Shown piece after piece: positions 7,453-16,012 of a stretch of DNA of 52,054 nt. Positions within the stretch are counted from its first letter, which is position 1. Each line of letters begins with the position of its first letter. Both the position numbers and the translations under genes were made by a program. This DNA is from Anaerovoracaceae bacterium (lineage in GTDB: Bacteria; Bacillota; Clostridia; Peptostreptococcales; Anaerovoracaceae). Under the pieces are notes generated by a model. That model saw only the letters and a list, made by a program, of their open reading frames with translations. It was not told the DNA's origin and searched no databases. The DNA lies in contig JASBYX010000007.1 in the NCBI GenBank assembly GCA_029983755.1, forward strand, positions 1 to 52,054, given 5' to 3'.

Positions 7453-8895
7453 ATGAGAAAGGAAAAGGTTATGAAAAAGAAAAGATGGCATGGTGTTTTG
7501 GCGCTGGCTCTTGTTTTAGTAGTTTGCATAGCATTCATGCCGTACAAGTCAATGGCTGCAGATGAAGGCCAAGGGGATGGGAATAGTAAGATTACTTTAA
7601 CTCTGACTTATGAAACCAAAAAAGGACCAAACGAGAATGATCCTGAAGTTGAAGCAATCAAGTATGATGCTAAAACAAAAGGTCAAGATGCAAAGGTAGA
7701 GTTTTACATCGGTGTTTATGGACAGGATAAAGCGACGGGAAAAAATGTTAGAACACTCGTTGGAAAAGGAACCTTCCATAAGGATGCTTTTGGAAGAAAT
7801 GTGGCAGATCCATTTGAAGCTAATTTTAAGGTAGGAACACCTACTACCCTCGATTACATTATACCAACTGAGACTAAGGATATTAATGGAAAAGAATTAA
7901 CAAATGTAAAGTTTGATCCACAAGCTCCTGTTCCTTGTTACTATGGGGCAGAAGAAGTTAGATATTATTCATATTTGAGAACTTCAAGCACCGAAACTAG
8001 TGCAGAGTTAAACATTAGACAAATTCCAAATCTAAATGTAGAACAGAGTGTTGACGAAGGTGCTATCATTCTCGATAAGCACAAGGGAAATAATTCTATA
8101 AATATTAATTACACCGTTAAAGCAAATGAATTAGATGAAAATGGTAAAGTCAAGAATTCTGTATATCCACTAAAAGATAGAGACAAACCAAAAGATACAG
8201 TTGAGACGAAGTATTTTTTTGTTGATAAATCTAAATTCAATTTGTTTAATTACTTCATAGCACCACCAAAAGGATTTGCCCCTTATTGGATGAATCATAA
8301 TTTTATGCAATATGATGATGGAAAAAAGACCAAGTCATTTGAAATTTTGCCAAATTTCACAGGAAGTAATTCTGATGAGCTGAACAAATATTATACTCTT
8401 ACAGTTACAGGTAATGACGAACAAGGGTGGAAAGTTGTTTTGGGTTCTAAGATTAAGAAAGAGATAGTTACAACGGGAGTTGAAGAAATCAAATTTGAAA
8501 CCAAGAGAGTAGCCGATGATACTATGTTAAAAGGTAACGAGAAGATCGCTCAGGTAGGTAAAAACGGGACTATAACTCATCGACAAGAGAAAACCTATCT
8601 TCCTTTAGATGGTGGAAAGGAAGAACTGATTGACTCTAAGACGATTGATGATGTAACTGAGCCTGCAGTTGATGAGATTATCAAATATGGTACTAAGGAC
8701 AAAGAAGAGCCTGCAGGTGGTAGTGATGAAAGTAAAAAAACTGAAACAGATAAAAAGACTGTAGGTAATGACACTGTAAAGAAGGACAAAGCACCAAATA
8801 CAGGAGATAATTCTAGTCTAGCAGGATATGGAATGGTTATTTTAGCAGGCGCCGCACTTGCAACGACTGTAATCAGAAGGAAAGATAATAGATAA
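7453..8895 (+). CDS. G5-domain cell-wall-anchored surface protein (LPXTG-like)
   Basis: About 480 residues. An N-terminal signal peptide (MKKKRWHGVLALALVLVV, cleavage probably near SMAADEG) leads a secreted region that I do not recognise (about 40-340). It is followed by a G5-like domain at about 343-416, with the pattern KFETKRVADDTMLKGNEK, VGKNGTITHR and ending in DEIIKYGTK. A Lys/Glu/Thr-rich linker precedes the sorting signal APNTGD, a hydrophobic helix and the tail RRKDNR. Sortase would link it to peptidoglycan. G5 domains occur in adhesins and cell-wall enzymes and are linked to biofilm and glycan binding. Two starts are possible: ATG 7453 (GGGAG only 2 bases upstream) or ATG 7471 (AAGGA 7 bases upstream), both before the signal peptide. 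Confidence 0.85.
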   Translation: MRKEKVMKKKRWHGVLALALVLVVCIAFMPYKSMAADEGQGDGNSKITLTLTYETKKGPNENDPEVEAIKYDAKTKGQDAKVEFYIGVYGQDKATGKNVRTLVGKGTFHKDAFGRNVADPFEANFKVGTPTTLDYIIPTETKDINGKELTNVKFDPQAPVPCYYGAEEVRYYSYLRTSSTETSAELNIRQIPNLNVEQSVDEGAIILDKHKGNNSININYTVKANELDENGKVKNSVYPLKDRDKPKDTVETKYFFVDKSKFNLFNYFIAPPKGFAPYWMNHNFMQYDDGKKTKSFEILPNFTGSNSDELNKYYTLTVTGNDEQGWKVVLGSKIKKEIVTTGVEEIKFETKRVADDTMLKGNEKIAQVGKNGTITHRQEKTYLPLDGGKEELIDSKTIDDVTEPAVDEIIKYGTKDKEEPAGGSDESKKTETDKKTVGNDTVKKDKAPNTGDNSSLAGYGMVILAGAALATTVIRRKDNR

Positions 8896-8969
8896 AATCA
8901 CAACATGTACGTATATGAATAACTAAAATTTATATTTTTAGCTGACACGTAAATAAAACCTAACAAAAG

Positions 8970-9012
8970 CAACCGTTTTCGGAGAGACACACTTCGGAAA
9001 CGGTTGTTTTGT
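8970..9012 (+). terminator. Intrinsic terminator of the surface-protein gene
   Basis: A long hairpin: CAACCGTTT (8970-8978) pairs with AAACGGTTG (8998-9006). The inner arms TCGGAG and CTTCGG continue the stem around the loop AGACACA, and TTTTGTTT follows. The apex matches the terminator at 10538. Confidence 0.85.
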
Positions 9013-9321
9013 TTGCGGAAGCACAAACGAGCAGTGAGAAAACTTACTATCAAAATAAATTAGCATATAAATCACCTAAAAGGTTAAATTTTTAAAACTT
9101 TTATGTTATAATAAAAATACAGAATCGATTCGGTTTAATGGAAATTTTTTATAATGTGAAAGTCATTTGGCATTTAATTAGCCTCTTTTGATAGAGAAAG
9201 TGTATCAAGAGAGGTTTTGTTTAAGCAAAACTGATTACATCACGATAAGACACTTACAGAAGAAGTTAAGTAGCAATTTTAAGAAGGCAGTAATTAAGAC
9301 GAAAAGTGAGTAGGTGATAAA
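9013..9321 (+). promoter_or_regulatory. Promoter and hairpin leader of the alanine dehydrogenase gene
   Basis: An extended -10 TGTTATAAT ends at 9112, with a weak TTAAAT at 9084-9089 spaced 17 bases. A second TATAAT lies at 9150-9155. A stem-loop follows: CCTCTTTTGATA (9183-9194) pairs with 9203-9214 with one wobble and is followed by TTTTGTTT. This looks like a terminator or attenuator inside the leader, about 100 bases before the GTG start. No known riboswitch fold was recognised, and no other gene is seen here. Confidence 0.5.
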
Positions 9322-10488
9322 GTGAAAATAGGATTATTAAAAGACATTAAGAAAGGCGAGTTTAGAACAATTATTACACCTCTTGAGGGGGCAACAATAA
9401 TTAACGACGGCCATGAATTGTTAGTGGAAAAAGGTGCCGGTGCAGGGGCAGGTTTTACTGACGATGCGTACAGGAAAATCGGCGCGAAAATTGCAGCTTC
9501 TGCTGATGAAGTATGGGAAAATGCTGATCTTATCACTAAAGTAAAAGAAATAGACGAAACAGAATTTGCAAATATAAGGGAAGGGCAGATTGTGTTTACC
9601 TGTCTACATCCTGCGGCTCATCCTAAAGAGGTGAGAGCTTTGATGAACAGCAAGGCTATTGCCTTTACTGCAGAAGATGCCCATAGGTACGGATCTCCAA
9701 ATTGTGAAGCAGCAGGAAAACAGGGGGTCATATGCGGCCTCGAATCCATGTCTGTGGTCAATGGTGGTAAAGGGAAATTTATCGGAGGACTCGCAGGAGC
9801 TCCTTCCATGAACGTTCTTGTTCTAGGTGCCGGAATAGTTGGGAAGGGAGCGATAAGTGTTCTTGTTGCCCTTGGAGCTAAGGTCACCGTTCTTGCCAAC
9901 AATCTGCAGAAACTCAGGGATCTGAAGAGCCGATATAACGAAAAAATCGATGTTATGATTTCCACTCGTGAAAATATCAAAGGATTACTCCCAAACACAG
10001 ATATGCTTCTTAATTGTGTTCGATGGCCTAAGGGAGAGACCTCATACCTTGTGACAAAGGATATGCTTAGCCTCATGGAGCCGGGGTCAGTGCTTGTGGA
10101 TATAAGCAACGATGAGAACGGAGCTATCGAATCATTTCATGAGACTACACATGAGAATCCAAGATATGTCGTAAATGGAGTTGTGCATTATTGTGTTAGC
10201 AACATTCCAAGTGCTGTGGCAAAGTCAACATCTCAAGCATACGCTGCTGTTATGTTAAGACATTTTAGGAACTTAGCAAACAATGGAGTGAAAGACGCCT
10301 GTGCCAAAGATGGATATCTTAGAAGGAGTTTGGTAACTTATGATGGCTACTTAACCCATGAGGAGACAAGCGCCATACAGGGCATTCCATGGGTTAGACC
10401 GGAAAAAATCTTAGGTATAGATAAAGATAACTTGGATTTTGCACCGAGGAATACGGTGACTAGATCTGACAACTTCGTTAAACTGTAA
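9322..10488 (+). CDS. Alanine dehydrogenase-family oxidoreductase
   Basis: The 388-aa protein has the AlaDH/PNT N-terminal fold (MKIGLLKDIKKGEFRTIITP with the substrate Arg15, then DLITKVKE with Lys, and CLHPAAHP with the catalytic-type His). A Rossmann site VLVLGAGIVGKGA follows, then LVDISND and NIPSAVAKSTSQA, equivalent to the NAD and active-site loops. The family interconverts L-alanine and pyruvate plus ammonia with NAD(H). The middle (about 110-160) departs from standard alanine dehydrogenases and the C-terminus is longer, so the substrate may differ. The start is GTG 9322 behind AGTAGGTGA; no upstream ATG fits. It is a single-gene unit, with its own promoter and leader hairpin and a terminator at 10538. 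Confidence 0.75.
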   Translation: MKIGLLKDIKKGEFRTIITPLEGATIINDGHELLVEKGAGAGAGFTDDAYRKIGAKIAASADEVWENADLITKVKEIDETEFANIREGQIVFTCLHPAAHPKEVRALMNSKAIAFTAEDAHRYGSPNCEAAGKQGVICGLESMSVVNGGKGKFIGGLAGAPSMNVLVLGAGIVGKGAISVLVALGAKVTVLANNLQKLRDLKSRYNEKIDVMISTRENIKGLLPNTDMLLNCVRWPKGETSYLVTKDMLSLMEPGSVLVDISNDENGAIESFHETTHENPRYVVNGVVHYCVSNIPSAVAKSTSQAYAAVMLRHFRNLANNGVKDACAKDGYLRRSLVTYDGYLTHEETSAIQGIPWVRPEKILGIDKDNLDFAPRNTVTRSDNFVKL

Positions 10489-10537
10489 AAATTTGTGAGG
10501 CACCTTAAAAATGTCGGATTTTAAAACCGCACAAAAC

Positions 10538-10578
10538 ACCCGTCTTCGGAGAGACACGCTTCGGAGGCGGGTATTTTG
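10538..10578 (+). terminator. Intrinsic terminator of the alanine dehydrogenase gene
   Basis: The hairpin ACCCGTCTTCGGAG / CTTCGGAGGCGGGT (10538-10572) has the loop AGACACG and is followed by ATTTTGTT. Its apex is nearly identical to that of the terminator at 8970, while the lower stem differs but remains paired. Confidence 0.85.
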
Positions 10579-10641
10579 TTGTATGGGGAAACTATCTCAT
10601 AGCCTTACATAGACTACCGGCCTCATTTCCCTAAGGAAAAG

Positions 10642-10671
10642 TTTACGCTTAAGGGACTTTCGTGGTATAAT
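10642..10671 (+). promoter_or_regulatory. Promoter of the aro operon
   Basis: TTTACG (10642-10647), an 18-base spacer and an extended -10 TGGTATAAT (10663-10671) lie 70 bases before aroA. The leader contains a small hairpin (GTAGG at 10682-10686 with CCTAC at 10701-10705). No T-box or other riboswitch is evident. Confidence 0.6.
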
Positions 10672-10739
10672 GTAAAAGACTGTAGGCGGAGTGAATCTCT
10701 CCTACCCTATGAAGAATTTTGAAATCAGGAGGCGTTGGC

Positions 10740-11993
10740 ATGACTGTAACTATAAATCTTTTGGCATCTAAATCAATATTTCACAGGGTTAGCATATGCA
10801 CCTTTCTTGAGAGCCTTCAAGGTCTTACGAGCACCGTTGTCAAGGGAAACTTTAGAGATGGAGACATTTCCACGGACATGAAGGCAACTAGAGAAGCCCT
10901 GGACAGGCTCCACGCCATGACAATATCCATGAAGAAAGCAGAACTTAAGCAGCAGAGGGTAAGCGATTTTGTGCCTATTTTGCCTGTGGGGGACAGCGGT
11001 GCAACATTGAGATTTCTTCTCCCGGTGGTGGGAGCCCTTGGCATAGGTGCGCGCTTTGTCATGGAGGAATCTCTGTATAGAAGGCCAATCATGATGCTTG
11101 TCAACACCCTGAAGGAAAATGGATGTTCCGTGGCTCTTGACGATGAGAAAAAGACGATAAATATAAGGGGAAAGCTCACTCCCGGAGAATACAAGATTAA
11201 GGGAAAGGAAAGTTCCCAGTTTATCAGCGGACTTCTCATGGCTCTACCCCTTTTGGAAGAAGAGAGCACGCTAGTGGTTGAAAAGCCTGTAGTTTCCAAG
11301 CCATATATCGAAATGACCATGAAGGTTTTAGAAGAGTTCGGCATCACAATTGCGAAGAAGCACGAGAGCCACGAGATGGTTTCCTATTCCATCATGGGAG
11401 GTCAGGTCTACCGTGGCCCCGGAGAATACAAGATCGAGGGAGATTGGTCGAGCGCTTCATTTTGGCTCGTTGCAGAGAAACTCACCGGTAAGCCGATTTT
11501 CATGCAGGGAATCAATACAAACTCCATACAAGGGGACAGCAAAGTCAGGGATTTCATCAAGGAAATGGATAAGGATGGGGATATCACAATAGATTGCAGG
11601 GATGTGCCTGATCTCGTACCGAACTTGGCGGTTCTTGCACTTTCCCGAGGCAACAAAACACGTTTCTCCGGCATCGACACATTGGCTTTCAAGGAGAGTG
11701 ATCGTATCGAGGGAATTTCGGAGATTATTTCCGCTGTAGGCGGCAAGTTTTCCTATGAGGATGGGGACATTGTTATAGATGGTGGACGTGGCATTGAGAA
11801 TGGAAAGACTGACGGAGAGTTTATATACATAATGACTCGGGATCACAGAATGGTGATGATGGCTGCTTTGGCCTCCCTAGTGTCCGAGAGTCCAATTATC
11901 ATTGACGGTTGGAGATCCGTTTCAAAGTCATATCCGGGGTTTTTCAAGGACCTTAAGGCAGCAGGACTTGACGACAAAGTCGGCCTTGCGTAA
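10740..11993 (+). CDS. aroA: 3-phosphoshikimate 1-carboxyvinyltransferase (EPSP synthase)
   Basis: AroA transfers the enolpyruvyl group of PEP to shikimate-3-phosphate. The 417-aa protein has SKSIFHR at 10-16 with the PEP-binding Lys11, GDSGATLRFLLP, SSQFISGLL, VSKPYIEMT, GDWSSASFWL, VPNLAVLA, LAFKESDRI with the catalytic Glu, and DHRMVMMAAL near the end. Its length is typical. The loop usually read as NSGT is DSGAT here. ATG 10740 is chosen because CAGGAGG lies 8 bases upstream; an in-frame TTG at 10719 sits before that site. It is the first gene of the aro cluster, with aroC 19 bases downstream. PEP could come from the PPDK encoded at 34.2 kb. Confidence 0.93.
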   Translation: MTVTINLLASKSIFHRVSICTFLESLQGLTSTVVKGNFRDGDISTDMKATREALDRLHAMTISMKKAELKQQRVSDFVPILPVGDSGATLRFLLPVVGALGIGARFVMEESLYRRPIMMLVNTLKENGCSVALDDEKKTINIRGKLTPGEYKIKGKESSQFISGLLMALPLLEEESTLVVEKPVVSKPYIEMTMKVLEEFGITIAKKHESHEMVSYSIMGGQVYRGPGEYKIEGDWSSASFWLVAEKLTGKPIFMQGINTNSIQGDSKVRDFIKEMDKDGDITIDCRDVPDLVPNLAVLALSRGNKTRFSGIDTLAFKESDRIEGISEIISAVGGKFSYEDGDIVIDGGRGIENGKTDGEFIYIMTRDHRMVMMAALASLVSESPIIIDGWRSVSKSYPGFFKDLKAAGLDDKVGLA

Positions 11994-12012
11994 GAGTTGA
12001 AGGAGACTTTAT

Positions 12013-13140
12013 ATGTCATCTACCTTTGGTAAAAATATTAAGATTTCCATATTTGGAGAATCCCACGGCCTTGCAGTTGGAGTGGTAATTGATGGACTTC
12101 CTGCAGGAACCAGAATTGATCTCAACAAGCTCGATCGTCTGATGATGGAGAGAATGGGAATAGACATGCCCGGAACTACTCCAAGGAAGGAAGAGGAGAA
12201 TATAGAATTTCTCAGTGGAATCAAAATCGATTCAGGATTTTCCGTTGGGATAACTTCAGGAACCCCCCTTGGAGCAATAATCCGAAATGAGAATGCTAAC
12301 TCAAAGGACTACAGAGATGTGGGGAATGTCCCAAGACCAGGTCATGGGGATTTCACCCAGTTTGCTAAATGGGGAAAGTATGGGATTTTGGAAGGTGGAG
12401 GACACCTGTCCGGAAGATTAACAGCCCCCCTTGTGGTTGCAGGGGGAATATGCCTGCAAGCCTTGGAGAGAGAAGGCATAACGATAGATGTGGGTCTTCG
12501 AAGTCTAGGTGAGCATGCTCTTTCGGAAAAGGCCTCAGTTGAATTTGGCAGCGATTTTTTCAAATCGGAGATAAGCCCTATAACCTTAAAGGCTGAGGAA
12601 GAGGGTGACTCTCTAGGTGGGATAGTATGGTGCTCAGTAGAAGGCCTTCCTCCCGGGGTCGGCGAGCCGCTCTTCGACAAAGTAGAGAGCAGACTTGGGC
12701 AGATGATTTTCTCCATTCCCGGGGTAAAGGGGATGGAGTTTGGAGATGGGTTTGAGGCCGCAGCCGGAAAGGGCAGTGAGAACAACGATGCTTTCAGGTT
12801 CTTGAGGGAAGGCTGGGAGAATGACGATGATAAAGCTGAGATTAAAGCAGATGGGAATATAGTAAAGAAAGTGACCCTTGAAACCAATCACTGCGGAGGC
12901 ATACTTGGGGGAATTACTACCGGTGGGAAGCTTGAATTCAAGGTAGCTGTAAAGCCAACCCCTTCTATAGAAAAACCCCAGAAAACCGTAGACCTCTCAT
13001 CGAAGAAAAATGTTTTGTTAAAAACTAAGGGGAGGCATGATGTGGCAGTTGCAATAAGGGCGGTAACCGTGGTTAAGGCGGTGACAGCTCTTGTGTTATA
13101 CGATTTATATATAGATTATAAGGAGAGTCGAAATGGCTGA
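12013..13140 (+). CDS. aroC: Chorismate synthase
   Basis: AroC removes phosphate from EPSP to make chorismate, using reduced FMN as cofactor. The 375-aa protein begins SSTFGKNIKISIFGESHG, the family's first signature. It then has RPGHGDFTQFAKWG, GGGHLSGRLTA and, near the C-terminus, KGRHDVAVAIRAVTVVKA, which carries the conserved His and Arg. Length and motif order are standard; small substitutions (HGD for HAD, KWG for KYG) are conservative. It ends 8 bases inside the next gene (ATGGCTGA at 13133-13140), so the two are translationally coupled. It is preceded by GAAGGAGAC. Confidence 0.95.
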   Translation: MSSTFGKNIKISIFGESHGLAVGVVIDGLPAGTRIDLNKLDRLMMERMGIDMPGTTPRKEEENIEFLSGIKIDSGFSVGITSGTPLGAIIRNENANSKDYRDVGNVPRPGHGDFTQFAKWGKYGILEGGGHLSGRLTAPLVVAGGICLQALEREGITIDVGLRSLGEHALSEKASVEFGSDFFKSEISPITLKAEEEGDSLGGIVWCSVEGLPPGVGEPLFDKVESRLGQMIFSIPGVKGMEFGDGFEAAAGKGSENNDAFRFLREGWENDDDKAEIKADGNIVKKVTLETNHCGGILGGITTGGKLEFKVAVKPTPSIEKPQKTVDLSSKKNVLLKTKGRHDVAVAIRAVTVVKAVTALVLYDLYIDYKESRNG

Positions 13141-14983
13141 TATCAAGGAGTGCAGACGTAAAATCGACAAGATCGATCAGGAGATTTCACAGCTTCTATC
13201 TGAACGCAGAGAGGTGCTGGAGGAAGTTGCCCACTACAAAAAGCGTAAGAACATTCCCATATTCGATGAGGAGAGGGAGCAGGAGATTTTCAATAAGATA
13301 AACGTAAACGACGGAATGGTGTTCAGGGCTATCTTGGATGCTTCAAGAGAGTTTCAGGAGGCCATAATCAAGGCGGGAACTTTCGGGCTCATCAGCGAGA
13401 AACCTATTCGCAGCATATCTCCTTTGGTTCACAGCTTTTGGGGGGATTATGAGTACAGGCTCTGTCCAACTAAGAGAGAAAATCTCGGAGAGATTCTGGG
13501 GGATCTGAGCTACGACGGCTTCAATGTTACCATGCCATACAAAGAAGTTGTTTTTTCCATGTGTCAGCAGCACTCACCTGAGTGTTTTGCTCTCGGAAAT
13601 GTCAATACCATCAAGAGAGAGCTTGACGGGAGTTTGACAGGATACAACACTGACTACTTCGGATTCAAATATATTTTGGAGAAGAACGAGATTGAGGTTC
13701 TCGGGAAGAAGGTTGTGATCCTTGGAACAGGGGGAGCTGCAAAGACTGCACAGGCTGTGTGCAAGGATCTTGGGGCGGCGAACATCTACCTGGTTTCAAG
13801 GACGGGACCCATCAACTACAAAAACACTGACGAATACAGGGATGTGGAGGTTTTGGTAAACTGCACCCCTGTTGGGATGTATCCTTGCACCAAGGATGTG
13901 CCAATTGATATAAGCAAGTTTGATAAGCTTGAAGGGGTAGTCGACATTATATACAATCCTTACAGGACTAGACTCATTTTGGCTGCTGAGGCAAGAGGTC
14001 TAAAGACGGCAACGGGTCTTGAGATGCTCGTAGCCCAGGCGGGCAAATCCGCGGAGATTTTTTGCCGTGGCTCCATTGAGGACGGGGACATTGAGGATGT
14101 TATCGACAAGGTCCTCGGAAAGATTTTAAATAGGTGCCTGATAGGTATGCCGGGAGCAGGTAAGAGCTTCATGGGCAGGAGGATTGCCAACGTTCACCAG
14201 CTTCCTTTTGTGGATACTGACTTGCTGTTCAAACAGCGATTTGGGAAATCTCCGGAGGACTACATAAATGAGTTCGGTGAAGATAGATTCCGTGTCATGG
14301 AGAGCAGCATCTATGAGGAAGTTTCCAAAGAGAGTGGGCAGGTAATCGCTTGTGGAGGCGGTGTTGTAGAGGTTCCGGAGAATCTTGAATACCTGAGACA
14401 AAACGGAGTGGTGATATGGGTTAAGAGGGATCTTGACAAGCTTAAGATAGAGGGCAGGCCTATTTCTGCAAAGGAAGGAGTGGAAAGCCTTTTCAAGAGA
14501 AGAGAAAAACTCTATGAGGAATGGTCTGACTTTGATATTAACAATAACGCCAACTTTAAGAAGAGCATTCTTGTGATAAATGGTCCTAACTTGGATATGC
14601 TGGGCAGCAGGGAGCCGGAAATATACGGCACAGAAACCTACGATGATCTGGTTAACAAAATCCAAGACAAGGCAGAGGAGATTTCCATGGATGTGGAGGT
14701 TTTTCAGAGCAATTTCGAGGGTGAGATCATTGAGAAAATCCAAGAGTCCAATCACTATTACGACGGTATAATTATAAATGGAGCAGGCTATAGCTACTCA
14801 TCAGTTGCAATTCTCGATGCACTGAGGAGCCTTTCGATTCCTATCATTGAAGTACATCTCACTGATATTTCAAAGCGTGAGGACTATAGACAAAACAGCC
14901 TCTTCGAAGAGGTTGCTACGACTTCTATAACGGGTGAGGGTATCGATGGATATCTGAAAGCAATGGAGATTTTAAATGAATAG
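13133..14983 (+). CDS. Four-domain shikimate enzyme: chorismate mutase, shikimate dehydrogenase, shikimate kinase, type II dehydroquinase
   Basis: A single 616-aa frame joins four shikimate-pathway domains. Residues 1-80 are an AroQ-type chorismate mutase (CRRKIDKIDQEISQLLSERR). Residues 82-330 are shikimate dehydrogenase (RSISPLVHS, NVTMPYKE with Lys137, GYNTD with Asp174, GTGGAAKTA, NCTPVGMYP). Residues 333-478 are shikimate kinase (GMPGAGKS at 338-345, FVDTD, ACGGGVV, EGRPIS). Residues 479-616 are type II dehydroquinase (INGPNLDMLGSREPEIYG with Arg493 and Tyr498, QSNFEGE, EVHLTD). In the last domain the catalytic His of the usual THTS segment is Tyr555 (GYSYSS), so dehydratase activity is doubtful. 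With aroA and aroC the cluster covers most steps from dehydroquinate to prephenate; aroB and DAHP synthase are absent. It overlaps aroC and rmuC by 8 bases each. Confidence 0.92.
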   Translation: MADIKECRRKIDKIDQEISQLLSERREVLEEVAHYKKRKNIPIFDEEREQEIFNKINVNDGMVFRAILDASREFQEAIIKAGTFGLISEKPIRSISPLVHSFWGDYEYRLCPTKRENLGEILGDLSYDGFNVTMPYKEVVFSMCQQHSPECFALGNVNTIKRELDGSLTGYNTDYFGFKYILEKNEIEVLGKKVVILGTGGAAKTAQAVCKDLGAANIYLVSRTGPINYKNTDEYRDVEVLVNCTPVGMYPCTKDVPIDISKFDKLEGVVDIIYNPYRTRLILAAEARGLKTATGLEMLVAQAGKSAEIFCRGSIEDGDIEDVIDKVLGKILNRCLIGMPGAGKSFMGRRIANVHQLPFVDTDLLFKQRFGKSPEDYINEFGEDRFRVMESSIYEEVSKESGQVIACGGGVVEVPENLEYLRQNGVVIWVKRDLDKLKIEGRPISAKEGVESLFKRREKLYEEWSDFDINNNANFKKSILVINGPNLDMLGSREPEIYGTETYDDLVNKIQDKAEEISMDVEVFQSNFEGEIIEKIQESNHYYDGIIINGAGYSYSSVAILDALRSLSIPIIEVHLTDISKREDYRQNSLFEEVATTSITGEGIDGYLKAMEILNE

Positions 14984-16007
14984 CCAGACAGTGATGATCG
15001 CCTCTATCCCTGCGGTCATCGTAATCGCCGTGCTGGTTGGGTATTTTGTTGTGAGAATTTCAAAACTCGAAAGCACTCTTAAGGATTACAGCCGGATGAT
15101 GGGGGAGTTCCAGGCGCAGAATTCCCAAAGTCAGGCAGTGTCCATGGAGGCACAGGCGAAATCCCTTGAGTCTCAAGAACGAAGGCTGTTTGAGCTGAAC
15201 CAGCGCCTTGAGCAGGTATACAAAGGCCTTGGGGAGATGCAGTCCATGGCGCGGGGGATGGAAGACATCAAGAAGGTTTTGAGCAATGTGAAGACCCGGG
15301 GAATCCTCGGGGAGCTCCAACTAAAAAACATACTTGAGGATGTTCTCGCCCCTAATCAGTATGTGGAAAATGAGATCATGAAGCAGGGAACAAGGGATAG
15401 GGTTGAATTTGCCATCAAACTTCCTGAAGGGGTGTTTTTGCCCATAGATTCTAAGTTCCCTGCGGATACATACGGGAGGCTTGTGGATACCTACGATACA
15501 GGGGATTCCGAATTCATTTCCCTCGCTCTCAAAAATCTTAAGTCTGTAATTAAGTCCGAGGCCAAGTCCATAAGGGAGAAGTATATCGATCCTCCAAATA
15601 CCACGGATTTTGCAATTATGTTTTTGCCCTTTGAGGGGCTCTATGCTGAGGTTGTAAATCAAGGGCTTGTGGAGGAGCTCCAGAGAAACTATGACGTGTG
15701 CATCGCCGGTCCCACCACATTTACAGCTCTTTTGAGCAGTCTCCAGATGGGGTTTAAAACTCTAGCAGTTCAAAAGCGTTCCACAGAAGTTTGGAAGGTT
15801 TTGGCCGAAGTTAAGACGGAATTTGCAAGCTTCGAAAAGGGCCTGACTCAGGTTAGAAGTAGCATTGCAAAGGCTGATGATGAGCTTGAGAAACTTGTGG
15901 GGGTAAGGACTAGACAGATGATGAGGAGACTGAACAAAGTCAGTGCTTATGAGGACATTGGAGATGCGGATTCTTCCCTTGAGGAAATGACTAACCTAGG
16001 AGATTAA
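14976..16007 (+). CDS. rmuC: RmuC-family DNA recombination protein
   Basis: The 343-aa protein has an N-terminal membrane helix (about 8-27) and a coiled coil rich in Gln, Ser and Glu (about 30-95). The RmuC core begins near 105, with KTRGILGELQLKNILEDVL, then VEFAIKLPEG, LPIDSKFP, DFAIMFLPFEGLYAEV and GPTTFTALLSSLQMGFKTLA. RmuC proteins are predicted nuclease-like factors that limit rearrangement at inverted repeats. The precise reaction is not established. It starts inside the previous gene (8-base overlap) and the next gene follows after 5 bases, so it is probably co-transcribed with the aro cluster. Confidence 0.88.
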   Translation: MNSQTVMIASIPAVIVIAVLVGYFVVRISKLESTLKDYSRMMGEFQAQNSQSQAVSMEAQAKSLESQERRLFELNQRLEQVYKGLGEMQSMARGMEDIKKVLSNVKTRGILGELQLKNILEDVLAPNQYVENEIMKQGTRDRVEFAIKLPEGVFLPIDSKFPADTYGRLVDTYDTGDSEFISLALKNLKSVIKSEAKSIREKYIDPPNTTDFAIMFLPFEGLYAEVVNQGLVEELQRNYDVCIAGPTTFTALLSSLQMGFKTLAVQKRSTEVWKVLAEVKTEFASFEKGLTQVRSSIAKADDELEKLVGVRTRQMMRRLNKVSAYEDIGDADSSLEEMTNLGD

Positions 16008-16012
16008 ATTTA

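Noticed and set aside
9618..10109. Long leftward frame opposite the alanine dehydrogenase gene, and similar long antisense frames opposite aroA, aroC and pyc
   Set aside because: They lie wholly opposite well-supported genes, lack ribosome sites and encode no recognisable domain.
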